NCBI GenBank assembly: GCA_903832285.1
Contig: CAILAY010000178.1
Location: 1 to 52,196, forward strand
DNA from: an uncultured beta proteobacterium
GTDB taxonomy: Bacteria > Pseudomonadota > Gammaproteobacteria > Burkholderiales > Burkholderiaceae_C
Length of the DNA stretch: 52,196 bases
Reading direction: 5' to 3'
In this document: positions 1 through 8,073 of the stretch, in pieces
Position numbering within the stretch: position 1 is the first letter of the stretch
Layout: each line of letters begins with the position of its first letter
Notes under the pieces: model-generated
The model's input: only the letters and a program-made list of their open reading frames with translations
What the model was told of the DNA's origin: nothing
Databases searched by the model: none
Program-made: the position numbers and the translations under genes

Positions 1-407
1 GAGAGGTTGGCCAGGCTATGCACCGTGGCAGTCGAGCTTTGCGTGTAATTGCCAAGACCCACAACCGGATTGCCCGAGGCGTCTGTCACCTTGAACTTCA
101 CGACCGGGGTGCCGCTGACGGTGACGCTTGTCACCGTGACCTGGGGCACGAGTGCTTTCCATGCCGCAGCGGCAGCGGTGGTCGCGGGGGCGGCGTTACT
201 CGCCACCGTCACCACATTGACCAGATCCTTGCCGTTGGTACCGTTGGTACCGTTCGTGCCATTCGCACCCGCCGCACCGTTAGCGCCCGCAGAGCCATTG
301 CTGCCTCCGCCGCAACCCGCAAGGGCCAGTGCCAGCAAGCTCACCGCGGCGAGCCCACCCCAACGCGACCGAAGTCGACTTGTACCTGACAACTCAACAT
401 ACTTCAT
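1..407 (-). CDS. Outer-membrane lipoprotein, probable OmcA/MtrC-family multihaem cytochrome (N-terminal part only)
   Basis: The gene runs off the left edge, so only about 135 N-terminal codons are visible. An AAGGAG ribosome site lies 6 nt before the ATG at 407. The protein starts with a lipoprotein signal ending in the lipobox LALAGC (Cys32), then a Gly/Asn/Thr-rich collagen-like stretch with repeated GTN units, then a beta-rich segment containing VTDASGNPVVGL. A lipoprotein signal, a short Gly-rich spacer and a domain with a PVxGL motif is the N-terminal layout of OmcA/MtrC surface cytochromes that pass electrons to extracellular acceptors. No CXXCH haem motif lies in the visible part, so the family call is inference, supported by the multihaem cytochrome gene next door. 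Another secreted lipoprotein is possible. Confidence 0.6.
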   Translation of the reverse strand, partial: MKYVELSGTSRLRSRWGGLAAVSLLALALAGCGGGSNGSAGANGAAGANGTNGTNGTNGKDLVNVVTVASNAAPATTAAAAAWKALVPQVTVTSVTVSGTPVVKFKVTDASGNPVVGLGNYTQSSTATVHSLANL

Positions 408-747
408 TTAAGACTCCTTAGGCATGAACGCCAAAACGACACAACTTATCTACTCTTTTTCGCTCGGTGACTTTAGGTTTTGTTGGGGCTTCGAACTTTG
501 ACGTAGATCAGAATTCCATCAGGTACCACGGAACTTTTTCAGGGCTATGACCCGCTCACCACGTTACCGCGACTGCTGCCAGCGCAGCGATCAGCCTGTA
601 TTCAAAATGGATAACAGTAAGAGCCATGAAAGGCTCTTACGCGGCAGAGGCGTTGGACATTGATCCACGTCATATCCAGTGCAATTTGCGTCAGGCGCTG
701 TCGCGTCGACAGCTACACTCATCTCACTTGCTATCGGAGATGTTGTC
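408..747. promoter_or_regulatory. Divergent intergenic region between two cytochrome genes
   Basis: These 340 bases hold no convincing gene and separate the leftward lipoprotein gene from the rightward cytochrome gene, so they should contain both promoters. Positions 498-511 read TTGAC-GTAG-ATCAG, which matches the FNR consensus TTGAT-N4-ATCAA at 8 of 10 fixed positions. The site lies about 90 nt upstream of the leftward start codon. A weaker FNR-like site, TTGAT-CCAC-GTCAT, is at 660-673. A 9-bp inverted repeat lies at 617-640. Anaerobic control by an FNR/ANR-type regulator would fit the downstream fumarate reductase genes, but the sites are imperfect. Confidence 0.4.
617..640. repeat. 9-bp inverted repeat (hairpin) between the divergent cytochrome genes
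   Basis: GTAAGAGCC is followed by a 6-nt loop and GGCTCTTAC, a perfect 9-bp stem. No T-run follows on either strand, so an intrinsic terminator is unlikely. It lies about 107 nt upstream of the cytochrome start codon. A regulatory or mRNA-leader role is possible. Confidence 0.45.
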
Positions 748-2736
748 ATGCGAATCGCGCGTTCAGTTCTGTGGGCTTTGCTGGTTTTTCTCGCAACCGT
801 GCAGCTGACCCTGCCGGCCAACGCCGGAACGATTCTCGACAACACCACCTGCCTGAACTGCCACGATGGCAAGAAAGGAAAACTGGAAGTTTCCGGGACT
901 GAAGGCAAGACACGCGCCTTGCGCAGTGTGGGCAGCGACAAGTTTGGTCAGAGCGTGCATGCGAATATGCTTTGCGTGGCCTGCCACACCGACATTGCGG
1001 ATAACGCCGAAAAAGGCAACGCGCATATCAAAGACACCACGCTTGCGCTGAAGAAAGTGGATTGCGCCACCTGTCACCAGGAACTGTGGGAGCAGACCGT
1101 CAAGCGCGGCAGAGCGGAGGAAAGACCGAGGCTCGGCGTTGTTGCCAAAAACATTGAGGCGTACAAGAAATCCTTCCACGCACGCCCCAATTCGGACGAC
1201 AAGACCAAGCCCAATGCGGCCTGCGATAACTGCCACGACACGCACAGCTTCAACGTGCCGCAGAAAGATTCCCCTTTGCGCAATCAATGGCGACTGGGCA
1301 TTCCGACGGTATGCGGCGCCTCCTGCCATACGGACCAGCTTGAAGCCTATCAGGGCTCGGTACACGGTCAGGAGAACAGCAAAGGCCTGCTGGCGCAGGC
1401 GGCAGTCTGTTCCGATTGCCACACAGCGCATGGCATCAGCAACACCTCGGGCGATGTTTTCAAATTGACGGTCACGGCAAACTGTGGCAGCTGCCATGCA
1501 GAGAAGCTCGCCACCTATAAGGATACGTTCCACGGCCGTATCAGTTCGCTCGGCTACGCCTATACCGCCAAGTGCTTTGACTGCCATGGCAGTCACCAGA
1601 TCTTGCGCGTCAATGACCCGAAGTCAAAGGTCTCCAAGGACAATCGCATGGCGACATGCCGCGCATGCCACAACGCCAAGAAGGGCCTGCCAGATGTGCC
1701 CGCGGGATTTGCCAGCTTTCAGCCGCATGGCAACGCACATGATTTTGACAAGTACCCGCAGATATGGATCGCGTGGCAAATCATGGTGCAGTTGCTGGTC
1801 GGCACTTTTGCCTTCTTCTGGCTGCACACTGCGCTGTGGTTCTACCGCGAATACAAGGAGCGCCGGCAACGCGCGGGTCAGCCACACATCAAACCTGACT
1901 CTGTGCCGGAGCGCATGAAGGGCAAACATATCCAGCGCTTTAGCCGGACCTGGCGTATCGCCCACTTGCTCTTTGCCTTGAGCCTGATGGTGCTGACCCT
2001 CACCGGCATGCCGCTGTTTTACCCGGATGTGGCATGGGCACCCGCCATCATGAGGACGCTGGGTGGTCCGCACTCCGCGGGCATCATCCACCGCGTGGCC
2101 GCCGTCATCTTTGCGGGCGTGTTCTTCTGGCACCTGATCTACATGATGATAGGTATCGCGCGCAACTGGAAGACCTTCAAAATCTTCGGCCCGGAATCCA
2201 TGATCCCGAATTTGCAGGACGGCAAGGACATGCTCGCCATGTTCAAGTGGTTCTTCGGACAGGGCCCACGTCCGAAATTCGAACGCTGGACCTATTGGGA
2301 GAAGTTCGACTATTGGGCCCCGTTCTGGGGGGTGACCATCATTGGAGTGAGCGGGCTCGTGATGTGGTTGCCTGGCTTCTTTGGCGCCTTCCTGCCGGGC
2401 TGGATCTTCAACGTGGCGGCCATCTTCCACGGCGAAGAAGCGTTCCTGGCGGTGGTGTTCCTGTTCACAGTGCACTTCTTCAATAACCACTTCAGGCCGG
2501 ACAAGTTCCCACTCGAAGTTGTGATGTTCACCGGCACGTTCTCCGTGGAGGAGTTCAAGCATGACCATGCTGCGGAATACCAGCGCTTGGTCGACAGCGG
2601 CGAATTGGAAAAGCGCTTGGTAAATGCGCCCTCAGCGGGCAAGCTGGCTGCATCCAGGGTTCTGGGTTTCACACTGATCACGGTCGGTCTGACGCTCCTG
2701 ACAATGGTCGCGATCGGGTTCTTCAAGGGAACCTGA
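748..2736 (+). CDS. Nonahaem cytochrome c fused to a membrane cytochrome b (CbcL-like quinone/cytochrome oxidoreductase)
   Basis: The 662-residue protein has a signal peptide ending near ANA-G and a periplasmic domain of about 330 residues with eight CXXCH motifs (CLNCH, CVACH, CATCH, CDNCH, CSDCH, CGSCH, CFDCH, CRACH) plus one CX3CH (C189-GAS-C193-H194). A membrane domain follows from about residue 350, with roughly six helices and conserved His in segments such as RIAHLLF, IIHRVAAV, FFWHLIY and TVHFFNNHF, as in FdnI/HydC-type dihaem cytochrome b. Geobacter CbcL, an inner-membrane quinone-linked protein of extracellular electron transfer, has this architecture. The likely role is electron exchange between the quinone pool and periplasmic multihaem carriers. 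I chose ATG 748 because it follows GGAG and opens the signal peptide. frdA starts 100 bp downstream on the same strand. Confidence 0.8.
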   Translation: MRIARSVLWALLVFLATVQLTLPANAGTILDNTTCLNCHDGKKGKLEVSGTEGKTRALRSVGSDKFGQSVHANMLCVACHTDIADNAEKGNAHIKDTTLALKKVDCATCHQELWEQTVKRGRAEERPRLGVVAKNIEAYKKSFHARPNSDDKTKPNAACDNCHDTHSFNVPQKDSPLRNQWRLGIPTVCGASCHTDQLEAYQGSVHGQENSKGLLAQAAVCSDCHTAHGISNTSGDVFKLTVTANCGSCHAEKLATYKDTFHGRISSLGYAYTAKCFDCHGSHQILRVNDPKSKVSKDNRMATCRACHNAKKGLPDVPAGFASFQPHGNAHDFDKYPQIWIAWQIMVQLLVGTFAFFWLHTALWFYREYKERRQRAGQPHIKPDSVPERMKGKHIQRFSRTWRIAHLLFALSLMVLTLTGMPLFYPDVAWAPAIMRTLGGPHSAGIIHRVAAVIFAGVFFWHLIYMMIGIARNWKTFKIFGPESMIPNLQDGKDMLAMFKWFFGQGPRPKFERWTYWEKFDYWAPFWGVTIIGVSGLVMWLPGFFGAFLPGWIFNVAAIFHGEEAFLAVVFLFTVHFFNNHFRPDKFPLEVVMFTGTFSVEEFKHDHAAEYQRLVDSGELEKRLVNAPSAGKLAASRVLGFTLITVGLTLLTMVAIGFFKGT

Positions 2737-2836
2737 TGCCTGGTTTCCCTGGTGTGTCGTTGATTGCACCAGAGAAGGGTGGCCCCGAGTTTTTGTGTCA
2801 TCGGATCGGCATCACCGAGGTTTTGGAAAGGCAAAC

Positions 2837-4594
2837 ATGGAAATAGTCAATTGTGATGTAGCCATCGTGGGAGCCGGTGGTGCCGGATTGCGCGCCGCCA
2901 TCGCCCTGGTCGAAGCAGACCCGGCGCTGCGCATTGCGCTGATCTCAAAGGTGTATCCGATGCGCAGCCACACCTGTGCTGCCGAAGGCGGTGCCGCGGG
3001 AGTCATCAAGGCGGATGACAGTTTTGAGATGCACTTTGACGACACTGTGGGCGGTGGCGACTGGTTGTCGGACCAGGACTGCGTCGAATATTTCGTCAAG
3101 GAAGCACCCAAGGAGTTGTTGCAACTGGAACACTGGGGCTGCCCGTGGAACCGCGAAGCCGATGGCTCCGTGGCAGTGCGCCCCTTTGGCGGCATGAAGA
3201 AGCAGCGCACCTGGTTCGCCGCAGACAAGTCGGGTTTTCATATCCTGCACACGCTGTTTCAGACGACCTTGCAGTTCCCCACCATCCAGCGCTTTGACGA
3301 GTACTACGCGCTTGATCTGCTGGTACAGGACGGTCGCTGCCAGGGCCTCACAGCGATGGAGATGCGCAGCGGCATGATCAAGCAGTTTCATGCGAAGTCG
3401 GTGATCATCGCCGGCGGCGGTGCTGGGCGCATGTTCCCGTTCAGCACCAACGGCGCCATCAAGACCGGTGACGGCATGGCGCTGGCCTACCGCGCCGGCG
3501 TGCCGCTAAAAGACATGGAATTCGTGCAGTACCACCCCACCGGCTTGCCCAACACCGGCAGCCTGTTGACCGAGGCCTGTCGCGGTGAAGGCGGCGTGCT
3601 GTTGAACAAGAATGGTCGGCGCTATTTGCAGGATTACGGCATGGGTCCGGAAACGCCACTGGGCAAACCACAGCTCAAGACCATGGAACTGGGTCCGCGC
3701 GATCGCGTGAGCCAGGCCTACTGGCACGAACTGCAAAAGGGCAACACGGTCTCCACTGAATGGGGTGAATGCGTATTGCTGGACATGCGGCACCTGGGTG
3801 AAAAATACATCGACGAGCGCCTGCCACTGGTGCGCGAGTTGGGTATCGCCTATTTGGGCGTAGACATCGTGAAAGACGCCATTCCTATCCGCCCGGTGGT
3901 GCACTACATGATGGGTGGCATCTCCACCAACACGAAAGCGGCGACGCCCTTGCCCGGACTGTTTGCGGCCGGCGAATGCGCCTGCGTGAGCCTGAACGGT
4001 GCGAACCGGCTGGGTTCAAACTCTCTGGTGGAACTGCTGGTATTTGGCAAGAGCGCGGCGCTGTCAGCGATCGAACATCTGCGCGCGCAACCAGCGCCCG
4101 ACACAGCGGCCCTGGAGGCACGCGCAAAGGAGTCACAGGCACGCGTCCGTGAGTTGTTCTCCCGCACCGATGGCACCGAATCCATGTCGGGTCTGCGCAA
4201 GGAAATGATGGACACCATGGAAACCAACGCCGGCATCTACCGCACCGAGGCTGGTTTAAAAGAAGCCGTGGACAAGATTGCCGAGCTACGCCAGCGTTAC
4301 CAAAAGGTGGTTCTCAACGACAAGAGTAACGTCTTCAACACTGATCTGTTCCAAGTGCTGGAACTGGGTTCCATGCTCGATTGCGCCTCGGCGCTGACGG
4401 TGGGCGCGCTGGCGCGCAAGGAGTCTCGCGGCGCACATCAGCGACTGGATTTCGTGGAACGCGACGACAGGAATTTCCTGCGCCACAGCATGGTCTATCA
4501 CCAGGGACTGGACGCGCCGCGCCTGGACTATCTGGACGTGGTCATCACCAAGTCGCCCCCCGGCGTGCGCGACTATTCGGGAGAACACAAATGA
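2837..4594 (+). CDS. frdA: Fumarate reductase flavoprotein subunit FrdA
   Basis: This is the catalytic subunit of quinol:fumarate reductase, reducing fumarate to succinate on the cytoplasmic side. The 585-residue protein has an FAD-binding GAGGAG at residues 12-17 and SHTCAAEGG, whose His45 corresponds to the His that binds FAD covalently in E. coli FrdA. It also has the substrate/capping-domain segments HYMMGGI and LNGANRLGSNSL. ATG 2837 is preferred over in-frame upstream codons because it opens directly into the Rossmann strand and follows AAGG. Its stop overlaps the frdB start (ATGA). A succinate dehydrogenase role is less likely because the membrane subunits are of FrdC/FrdD type. Confidence 0.9.
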   Translation: MEIVNCDVAIVGAGGAGLRAAIALVEADPALRIALISKVYPMRSHTCAAEGGAAGVIKADDSFEMHFDDTVGGGDWLSDQDCVEYFVKEAPKELLQLEHWGCPWNREADGSVAVRPFGGMKKQRTWFAADKSGFHILHTLFQTTLQFPTIQRFDEYYALDLLVQDGRCQGLTAMEMRSGMIKQFHAKSVIIAGGGAGRMFPFSTNGAIKTGDGMALAYRAGVPLKDMEFVQYHPTGLPNTGSLLTEACRGEGGVLLNKNGRRYLQDYGMGPETPLGKPQLKTMELGPRDRVSQAYWHELQKGNTVSTEWGECVLLDMRHLGEKYIDERLPLVRELGIAYLGVDIVKDAIPIRPVVHYMMGGISTNTKAATPLPGLFAAGECACVSLNGANRLGSNSLVELLVFGKSAALSAIEHLRAQPAPDTAALEARAKESQARVRELFSRTDGTESMSGLRKEMMDTMETNAGIYRTEAGLKEAVDKIAELRQRYQKVVLNDKSNVFNTDLFQVLELGSMLDCASALTVGALARKESRGAHQRLDFVERDDRNFLRHSMVYHQGLDAPRLDYLDVVITKSPPGVRDYSGEHK

Positions 4595-5334
4595 AGGAAC
4601 GCATGGTGCAGTTGGAGGTGCTGCGTTACAACCCTGAGACGGATTCCGAGCCCTATTTTCAACGCTATGAAGTGTTGTGCAAGGAAGAGTGGGTGGTGCT
4701 GGACGCGCTCAACGCCGTCAAGGAAACCATCGACCCGACGCTGAACTACCGCTGGTCCTGCCACATGGCGGTGTGCGGCAGTTGCGGCATGATGATCAAC
4801 GGCGAGCCCAAGCTGTCTTGTCACGCTTTTCTGCGCAGCTACGAAGGCGTGATCCGGGTGGAACCGCTCGCAAACTTCCCCATCGAACGCGATCTGGTGA
4901 CCGTGGCGGACGATTTCATCGACAAGCTCAAGCGCGTCAAACCCTATCTGATCCCAAAGGAAAAGAAGTCGATAGCGCAGGGCGAGTACAAACAGACGCC
5001 GGCGCAGTTGATGAAGTACCGGCAGTTCTCCATGTGCATCAACTGCATGCTGTGCTATGCCGCGTGCCCCGAATATGCCTTGCAACCGAAGTTCATCGGG
5101 CCGGCCGCGATCACGCTGGCGCACCGCTACAACCAGGATTCGCGCGACGGCGGACGCGACCAACGCCAGGAAGTGATCGCCACGAATGAAGGTGTGTGGG
5201 AATGCTCGTTTGTCGGTGCCTGCTCCGAGGTCTGCCCCAAGGCGGTGGACCCGGCCGGTGCGCTACAGCAGGTCAAGGTCGCCAGCACCCTGGACTGGTT
5301 CAAGGAACATCTGCTGCCGGGAGGCACAAAATGA
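4591..5334 (+). CDS. frdB: Fumarate reductase iron-sulfur subunit FrdB
   Basis: FrdB carries electrons from the membrane quinol site to FrdA through three iron-sulfur clusters. The cysteine layout is complete: Cys57, 62, 65 and 77 for [2Fe-2S] (the E. coli FrdB numbers), Cys149, 152, 155 and 159 for [4Fe-4S] and part of [3Fe-4S], and the CSFVGACSEVCPKAV segment for the rest. The length of 247 residues matches the family (E. coli 244). The start is the ATG overlapping the frdA stop. The reading frame is open further upstream, but that part lies inside frdA and is not protein-like. The stop overlaps frdC by ATGA, so translation of the operon is probably coupled. Confidence 0.92.
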   Translation: MKERMVQLEVLRYNPETDSEPYFQRYEVLCKEEWVVLDALNAVKETIDPTLNYRWSCHMAVCGSCGMMINGEPKLSCHAFLRSYEGVIRVEPLANFPIERDLVTVADDFIDKLKRVKPYLIPKEKKSIAQGEYKQTPAQLMKYRQFSMCINCMLCYAACPEYALQPKFIGPAAITLAHRYNQDSRDGGRDQRQEVIATNEGVWECSFVGACSEVCPKAVDPAGALQQVKVASTLDWFKEHLLPGGTK

Positions 5335-5723
5335 GTCGCAAACCGTTCGTACGCAAGGTCTCCAAGACCGGCTGGTATCTGAAGCATCCACGTTACATGC
5401 GCTACATGTCGCGCGAGGTCACCTGCATTCCGATCGGCGCTTTTGCGTTGCTGCTGCTGTGCGCCCTGGAACGCCTGTCCCAGGGTCAGGCTGAGTATGA
5501 ATCCTTCATCGCGGCGCTCCAAGGCCCCTGGAGCTTCCTGGGGCTGCTGATCGTACTGGTCTTCGCCGTCCACAACGCGACCAGTTGGTTCAACGTCACG
5601 CCCAAGGCCATGCCAGTTCAAATCGGCGAAGAGTTCCTGGCGGGCAAATACATCGTCGGTGCGCATTACGCTGTCTGGGTCGTCGCTTCTTTGGTGGTGT
5701 TGTATTTCGCAGGAGTACTGTAA
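5331..5723 (+). CDS. frdC: Fumarate reductase membrane anchor FrdC
   Basis: This 130-residue protein has three membrane helices and anchors FrdAB at the inner membrane, forming part of the quinone site. It aligns well with E. coli FrdC: Glu29 in YMSRE corresponds to the quinone-site FrdC Glu29, and the HNATSWF and TPKAMP segments match LHTKTWF and APKA. No haem-ligand pattern like that of the Sdh-type anchors is obvious, which fits the haem-free E. coli-type enzyme. The start overlaps the frdB stop. Confidence 0.88.
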   Translation: MSRKPFVRKVSKTGWYLKHPRYMRYMSREVTCIPIGAFALLLLCALERLSQGQAEYESFIAALQGPWSFLGLLIVLVFAVHNATSWFNVTPKAMPVQIGEEFLAGKYIVGAHYAVWVVASLVVLYFAGVL

Positions 5724-5725
5724 CC

Positions 5726-6067
5726 ATGGCCAAGTCGAATAAGCCCATATTCTGGAGCCTGTTTGCAGCAGGCGGCACGCTCGCCGCCTTCCTGGCGCCG
5801 GCGCTGGTACTGCTATTTTTGCTGACCTCCCTGGGACACGCGCCTGATCTGCTGAGCTATGCCCGACTGCATGCGTTTGCAGCGCACTGGTTTGGCAAAC
5901 TGTTCCTGTTCGCGGTGATCACACTGTTCTTGTGGCACGCAGCGCACCGCCTGCGCGTCACGCTGTATGACTTCGGCCTGCGCCAGGATGGCACAGTGGC
6001 GGTGCTGGCCTACCTGGTTGCCGCAGCGGGAACATTGCTCTCCGCGCTGTACCTGCTGCGCCTGTGA
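5726..6067 (+). CDS. frdD: Fumarate reductase membrane anchor FrdD
   Basis: This second anchor subunit has 113 residues and three predicted helices. It keeps FrdD features such as the N-terminal KPIFWSLFAAGG segment and the helix-II LFLWHAAHRLRVTLYD segment (HxxHR in E. coli FrdD). An AGGAG site precedes ATG 5726, which is 2 nt after the frdC stop. It completes a standard frdABCD operon. The quinol oxidised here is probably rhodoquinol, because rquA follows. Confidence 0.88.
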   Translation: MAKSNKPIFWSLFAAGGTLAAFLAPALVLLFLLTSLGHAPDLLSYARLHAFAAHWFGKLFLFAVITLFLWHAAHRLRVTLYDFGLRQDGTVAVLAYLVAAAGTLLSALYLLRL

Positions 6068-6098
6068 ACCGAATTTGAAAATCCGGCGATACTTTGGT

Positions 6099-6117
6099 GC
6101 CGCGCGCTGTGCGCGGC
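6099..6117. repeat. GC-rich hairpin between frdD and rquA
   Basis: GCCGCGC, a 5-nt loop and GCGCGGC form a 7-bp stem in the 117-nt gap between frdD and rquA. No T-run follows, so full termination is not expected. It could stabilise the frd mRNA 3' end or reduce read-through into rquA. Confidence 0.35.
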
Positions 6118-6184
6118 CTGATGTATCGACGAGCCCGGGCACGCATTTTGGGCTTTCATTGAAACCTGTGTTAAGGGTCACTTC

Positions 6185-6910
6185 GTGAGTTCCAAAGAAT
6201 CTGCCGCCCTGGCCGAAACGTCACCGTCCGGCTTTGCCCCCGTCGTTATTCCCGAGTATCTTCAAAAGACTTACTGGTGGGCCTATCTACACCCAAACGC
6301 GGTACGCATATTCGAGCGCCAGTGGCTGGTCAATCTGATCCTGTGGGGCAACTTTGAGCGGTTGCGCGACGCGGCGCTGCAGGAAATGGGCGAAGTCATC
6401 ACTGGCCGGGTGCTGCAGGTGGCCTGCGTCTACGGCGACTTCACCGAGCACCTGCTGCGGCGTTTTGCGCCTGATGCGCAACTGGACGTGGTGGACGTGG
6501 CGCCGATACAGATCAAGAACCTGCATGACAAGCTGAAAGATGCACGCCAGGTCAGGATCCTGCAGCAGGACTCTACGGAATTGCATTTGGAAGACGGCAG
6601 CCACGACGCTGTAGTGGTGTTCTTCCTGCTGCACGAGCAGCCTGCCGACGTGAGGCGAAAAACCATCGCGGAGGCGCTGCGCGTGACTAAACCGGGCGGA
6701 AAACTGATCTTTGTCGACTACCACAAGCCAGTAGCCAGCAGTCCATGGCGCTACCTCATGGTGCCGATACTGACCACGCTTGAACCGTTCGCCATGGACA
6801 TGTGGCGCGGCGAAATCAGCGACTTGCTTCCCGCTGGAGTGCCCGTGGCGAAGATTCAAAAGCAGACCTATTTCGGCGCCCTGTACCAGAAGATCGTGAT
6901 CACGCGGTAG
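6185..6910 (+). CDS. rquA: Rhodoquinone biosynthesis protein RquA
   Basis: RquA is a methyltransferase-fold enzyme that converts ubiquinone to rhodoquinone, the low-potential quinone used for fumarate reduction. The 241-residue protein has the N-terminal hallmark YWWAYLHPNAVRIFERQ, then NLILWGN and VACVYGDFT at residues 79-87, where ordinary SAM methyltransferases have a glycine-rich ExGxGxG loop. That replacement is typical of RquA and separates it from UbiE/UbiG. FFLLHE, RVTKPGGKLIFVDYHKP and the C-terminal FGALYQKIVITR are also RquA-like. The start is GTG 6185, after AAGGG. Its place directly behind frdABCD supports rhodoquinol as the fumarate reductase donor. Confidence 0.9.
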   Translation: MSSKESAALAETSPSGFAPVVIPEYLQKTYWWAYLHPNAVRIFERQWLVNLILWGNFERLRDAALQEMGEVITGRVLQVACVYGDFTEHLLRRFAPDAQLDVVDVAPIQIKNLHDKLKDARQVRILQQDSTELHLEDGSHDAVVVFFLLHEQPADVRRKTIAEALRVTKPGGKLIFVDYHKPVASSPWRYLMVPILTTLEPFAMDMWRGEISDLLPAGVPVAKIQKQTYFGALYQKIVITR

Positions 6911-6963
6911 CGTGAAGTAGTGGCTTTGATACCCCGCCGCGATACGCAGCCGCCGCATGAAAG

Positions 6964-7140
6964 TCAGGCGATCCGCTCCAGAATCAAGACGGCGAAAAAG
7001 CAGCCTGCGGCAATCAGCGTCCACTTCAGGGTGCGCAGACCGAACTGTTTGTAGCGCGGCCTGCCCGTTCCCACGAAAAGGGCAAACGAAACGGCTGCAG
7101 CCAGCAGCAGCAATAGAACGGCAGCGCGGAAAAGCAACAT
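6964..7140 (-). CDS. Small two-helix membrane protein coupled to lpxC
   Basis: This 58-residue protein has two hydrophobic segments (about residues 4-24 and 38-54) around a short basic loop, GRPRYKQFGLRTLK. Its ATG at 7140 overlaps the lpxC stop as TAATG, so it is probably translated by coupling to lpxC. I do not recognise the family. Its position suggests an inner-membrane accessory of envelope biogenesis, but that is inference. It converges with rquA. Confidence 0.65.
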   Translation of the reverse strand: MLLFRAAVLLLLLAAAVSFALFVGTGRPRYKQFGLRTLKWTLIAAGCFFAVLILERIA

Positions 7141-8072
7141 TACCAGGCCCTTGCCAATTGTGAAAATCCTGTGGGGGCGAGCTTTTCATCCTCAAAGCTC
7201 ACCACTTCCCATGCCTGTGCGTGCGACAACAGTTCACGCAGCAACAGGTTGTTGAGCGCATGTCCAGAACGAAATGCGCTGTACGCCGCCAGCAAGGGCT
7301 TGCCCAGAAGATAGAGGTCGCCCATGGCGTCCAGGATCTTGTGTTTGGCGAATTCGTCGCCGTAACGCAGCCCTTCCGCATTGAGAACCTTGTAGTCATC
7401 CATCACGACCGCGTTATCCAGGCTGCCACCCAATGCCAAACCGTTCGCTCGCATCATCTCCACGTCCTTGGTGAAGCCGAAGGTGCGGGCCCGGGCAATA
7501 TCACGCACGTAAGAACCGGTGCTCAGATCAAACTCAACGCTCTGACCGGTGGAGTCCACCGCCGGATGCTGAAAATCGATCTGAAAACTCAGCTTGTAAC
7601 CGTGGTAAGGGTCAAGCCGCGCCCACTTCAGCGCCTCGCCCTGACCCTGACGCACCTCCACCGGTTGCTTGACGCGGATGAAGCGTTTGGGCGCGCGCTG
7701 CAGTTCGATGCCGGCGCTTTGCAACAGATAGACAAAGGAAGATGCGGACCCGTCAAGAATCGGCACCTCTTCTGCCGTGATGTCCACATACAAATTGTCC
7801 ACCCCCAGCCCCGAGCACGCCGACATCAGATGTTCGACCGTCAGCACCTTTGCTCCCTTGTGCGAGATGGTGGTGGCCATGCGCGTATCCGTCACCGCGA
7901 GGGCCGAAATCGCGATTTCCACCGGCTCGGCCAGATCGATACGCCGAAACACGATGCCGGTGTCGGGCGGCGCGGGGCGCAGTGTGAGTTCCACACGCTG
8001 TCCGCTGTGCAGCCCCACTCCCACGGCGCGGGTCAGGGACCTGAGGGTTCTTTGTTGCAGCACGGTGCGCAT
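7140..8072 (-). CDS. lpxC: UDP-3-O-acyl-N-acetylglucosamine deacetylase LpxC
   Basis: LpxC catalyses the committed, zinc-dependent deacetylation step of lipid A synthesis in the cytoplasm. The 310-residue protein starts with the family hallmark [19 protein letters not shown]. It has the zinc-binding His in [23 protein letters not shown], and the catalytic [15 protein letters not shown] segment with the later HALNNLLL. I chose ATG 8072. GTG 8063, giving a protein beginning at LQQRT, is equally family-like. Upstream in-frame starts would intrude on hslU. Confidence 0.93.
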   Translation of the reverse strand: MRTVLQQRTLRSLTRAVGVGLHSGQRVELTLRPAPPDTGIVFRRIDLAEPVEIAISALAVTDTRMATTISHKGAKVLTVEHLMSACSGLGVDNLYVDITAEEVPILDGSASSFVYLLQSAGIELQRAPKRFIRVKQPVEVRQGQGEALKWARLDPYHGYKLSFQIDFQHPAVDSTGQSVEFDLSTGSYVRDIARARTFGFTKDVEMMRANGLALGGSLDNAVVMDDYKVLNAEGLRYGDEFAKHKILDAMGDLYLLGKPLLAAYSAFRSGHALNNLLLRELLSHAQAWEVVSFEDEKLAPTGFSQLARAW

Positions 8073-8073
8073 G

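Noticed and set aside
763-1596. Long open frame on the minus strand inside the multihaem cytochrome gene
   Set aside because: The plus strand frame has nine haem motifs, a signal peptide and membrane helices; the minus frame has no recognisable domain and is a high-GC shadow.
4381-4590. Upstream extension of frdB inside frdA
   Set aside because: The extra 70 residues are Arg/Gly-rich shadow sequence; the ATG at 4591 overlapping the frdA stop gives a family-length FrdB.
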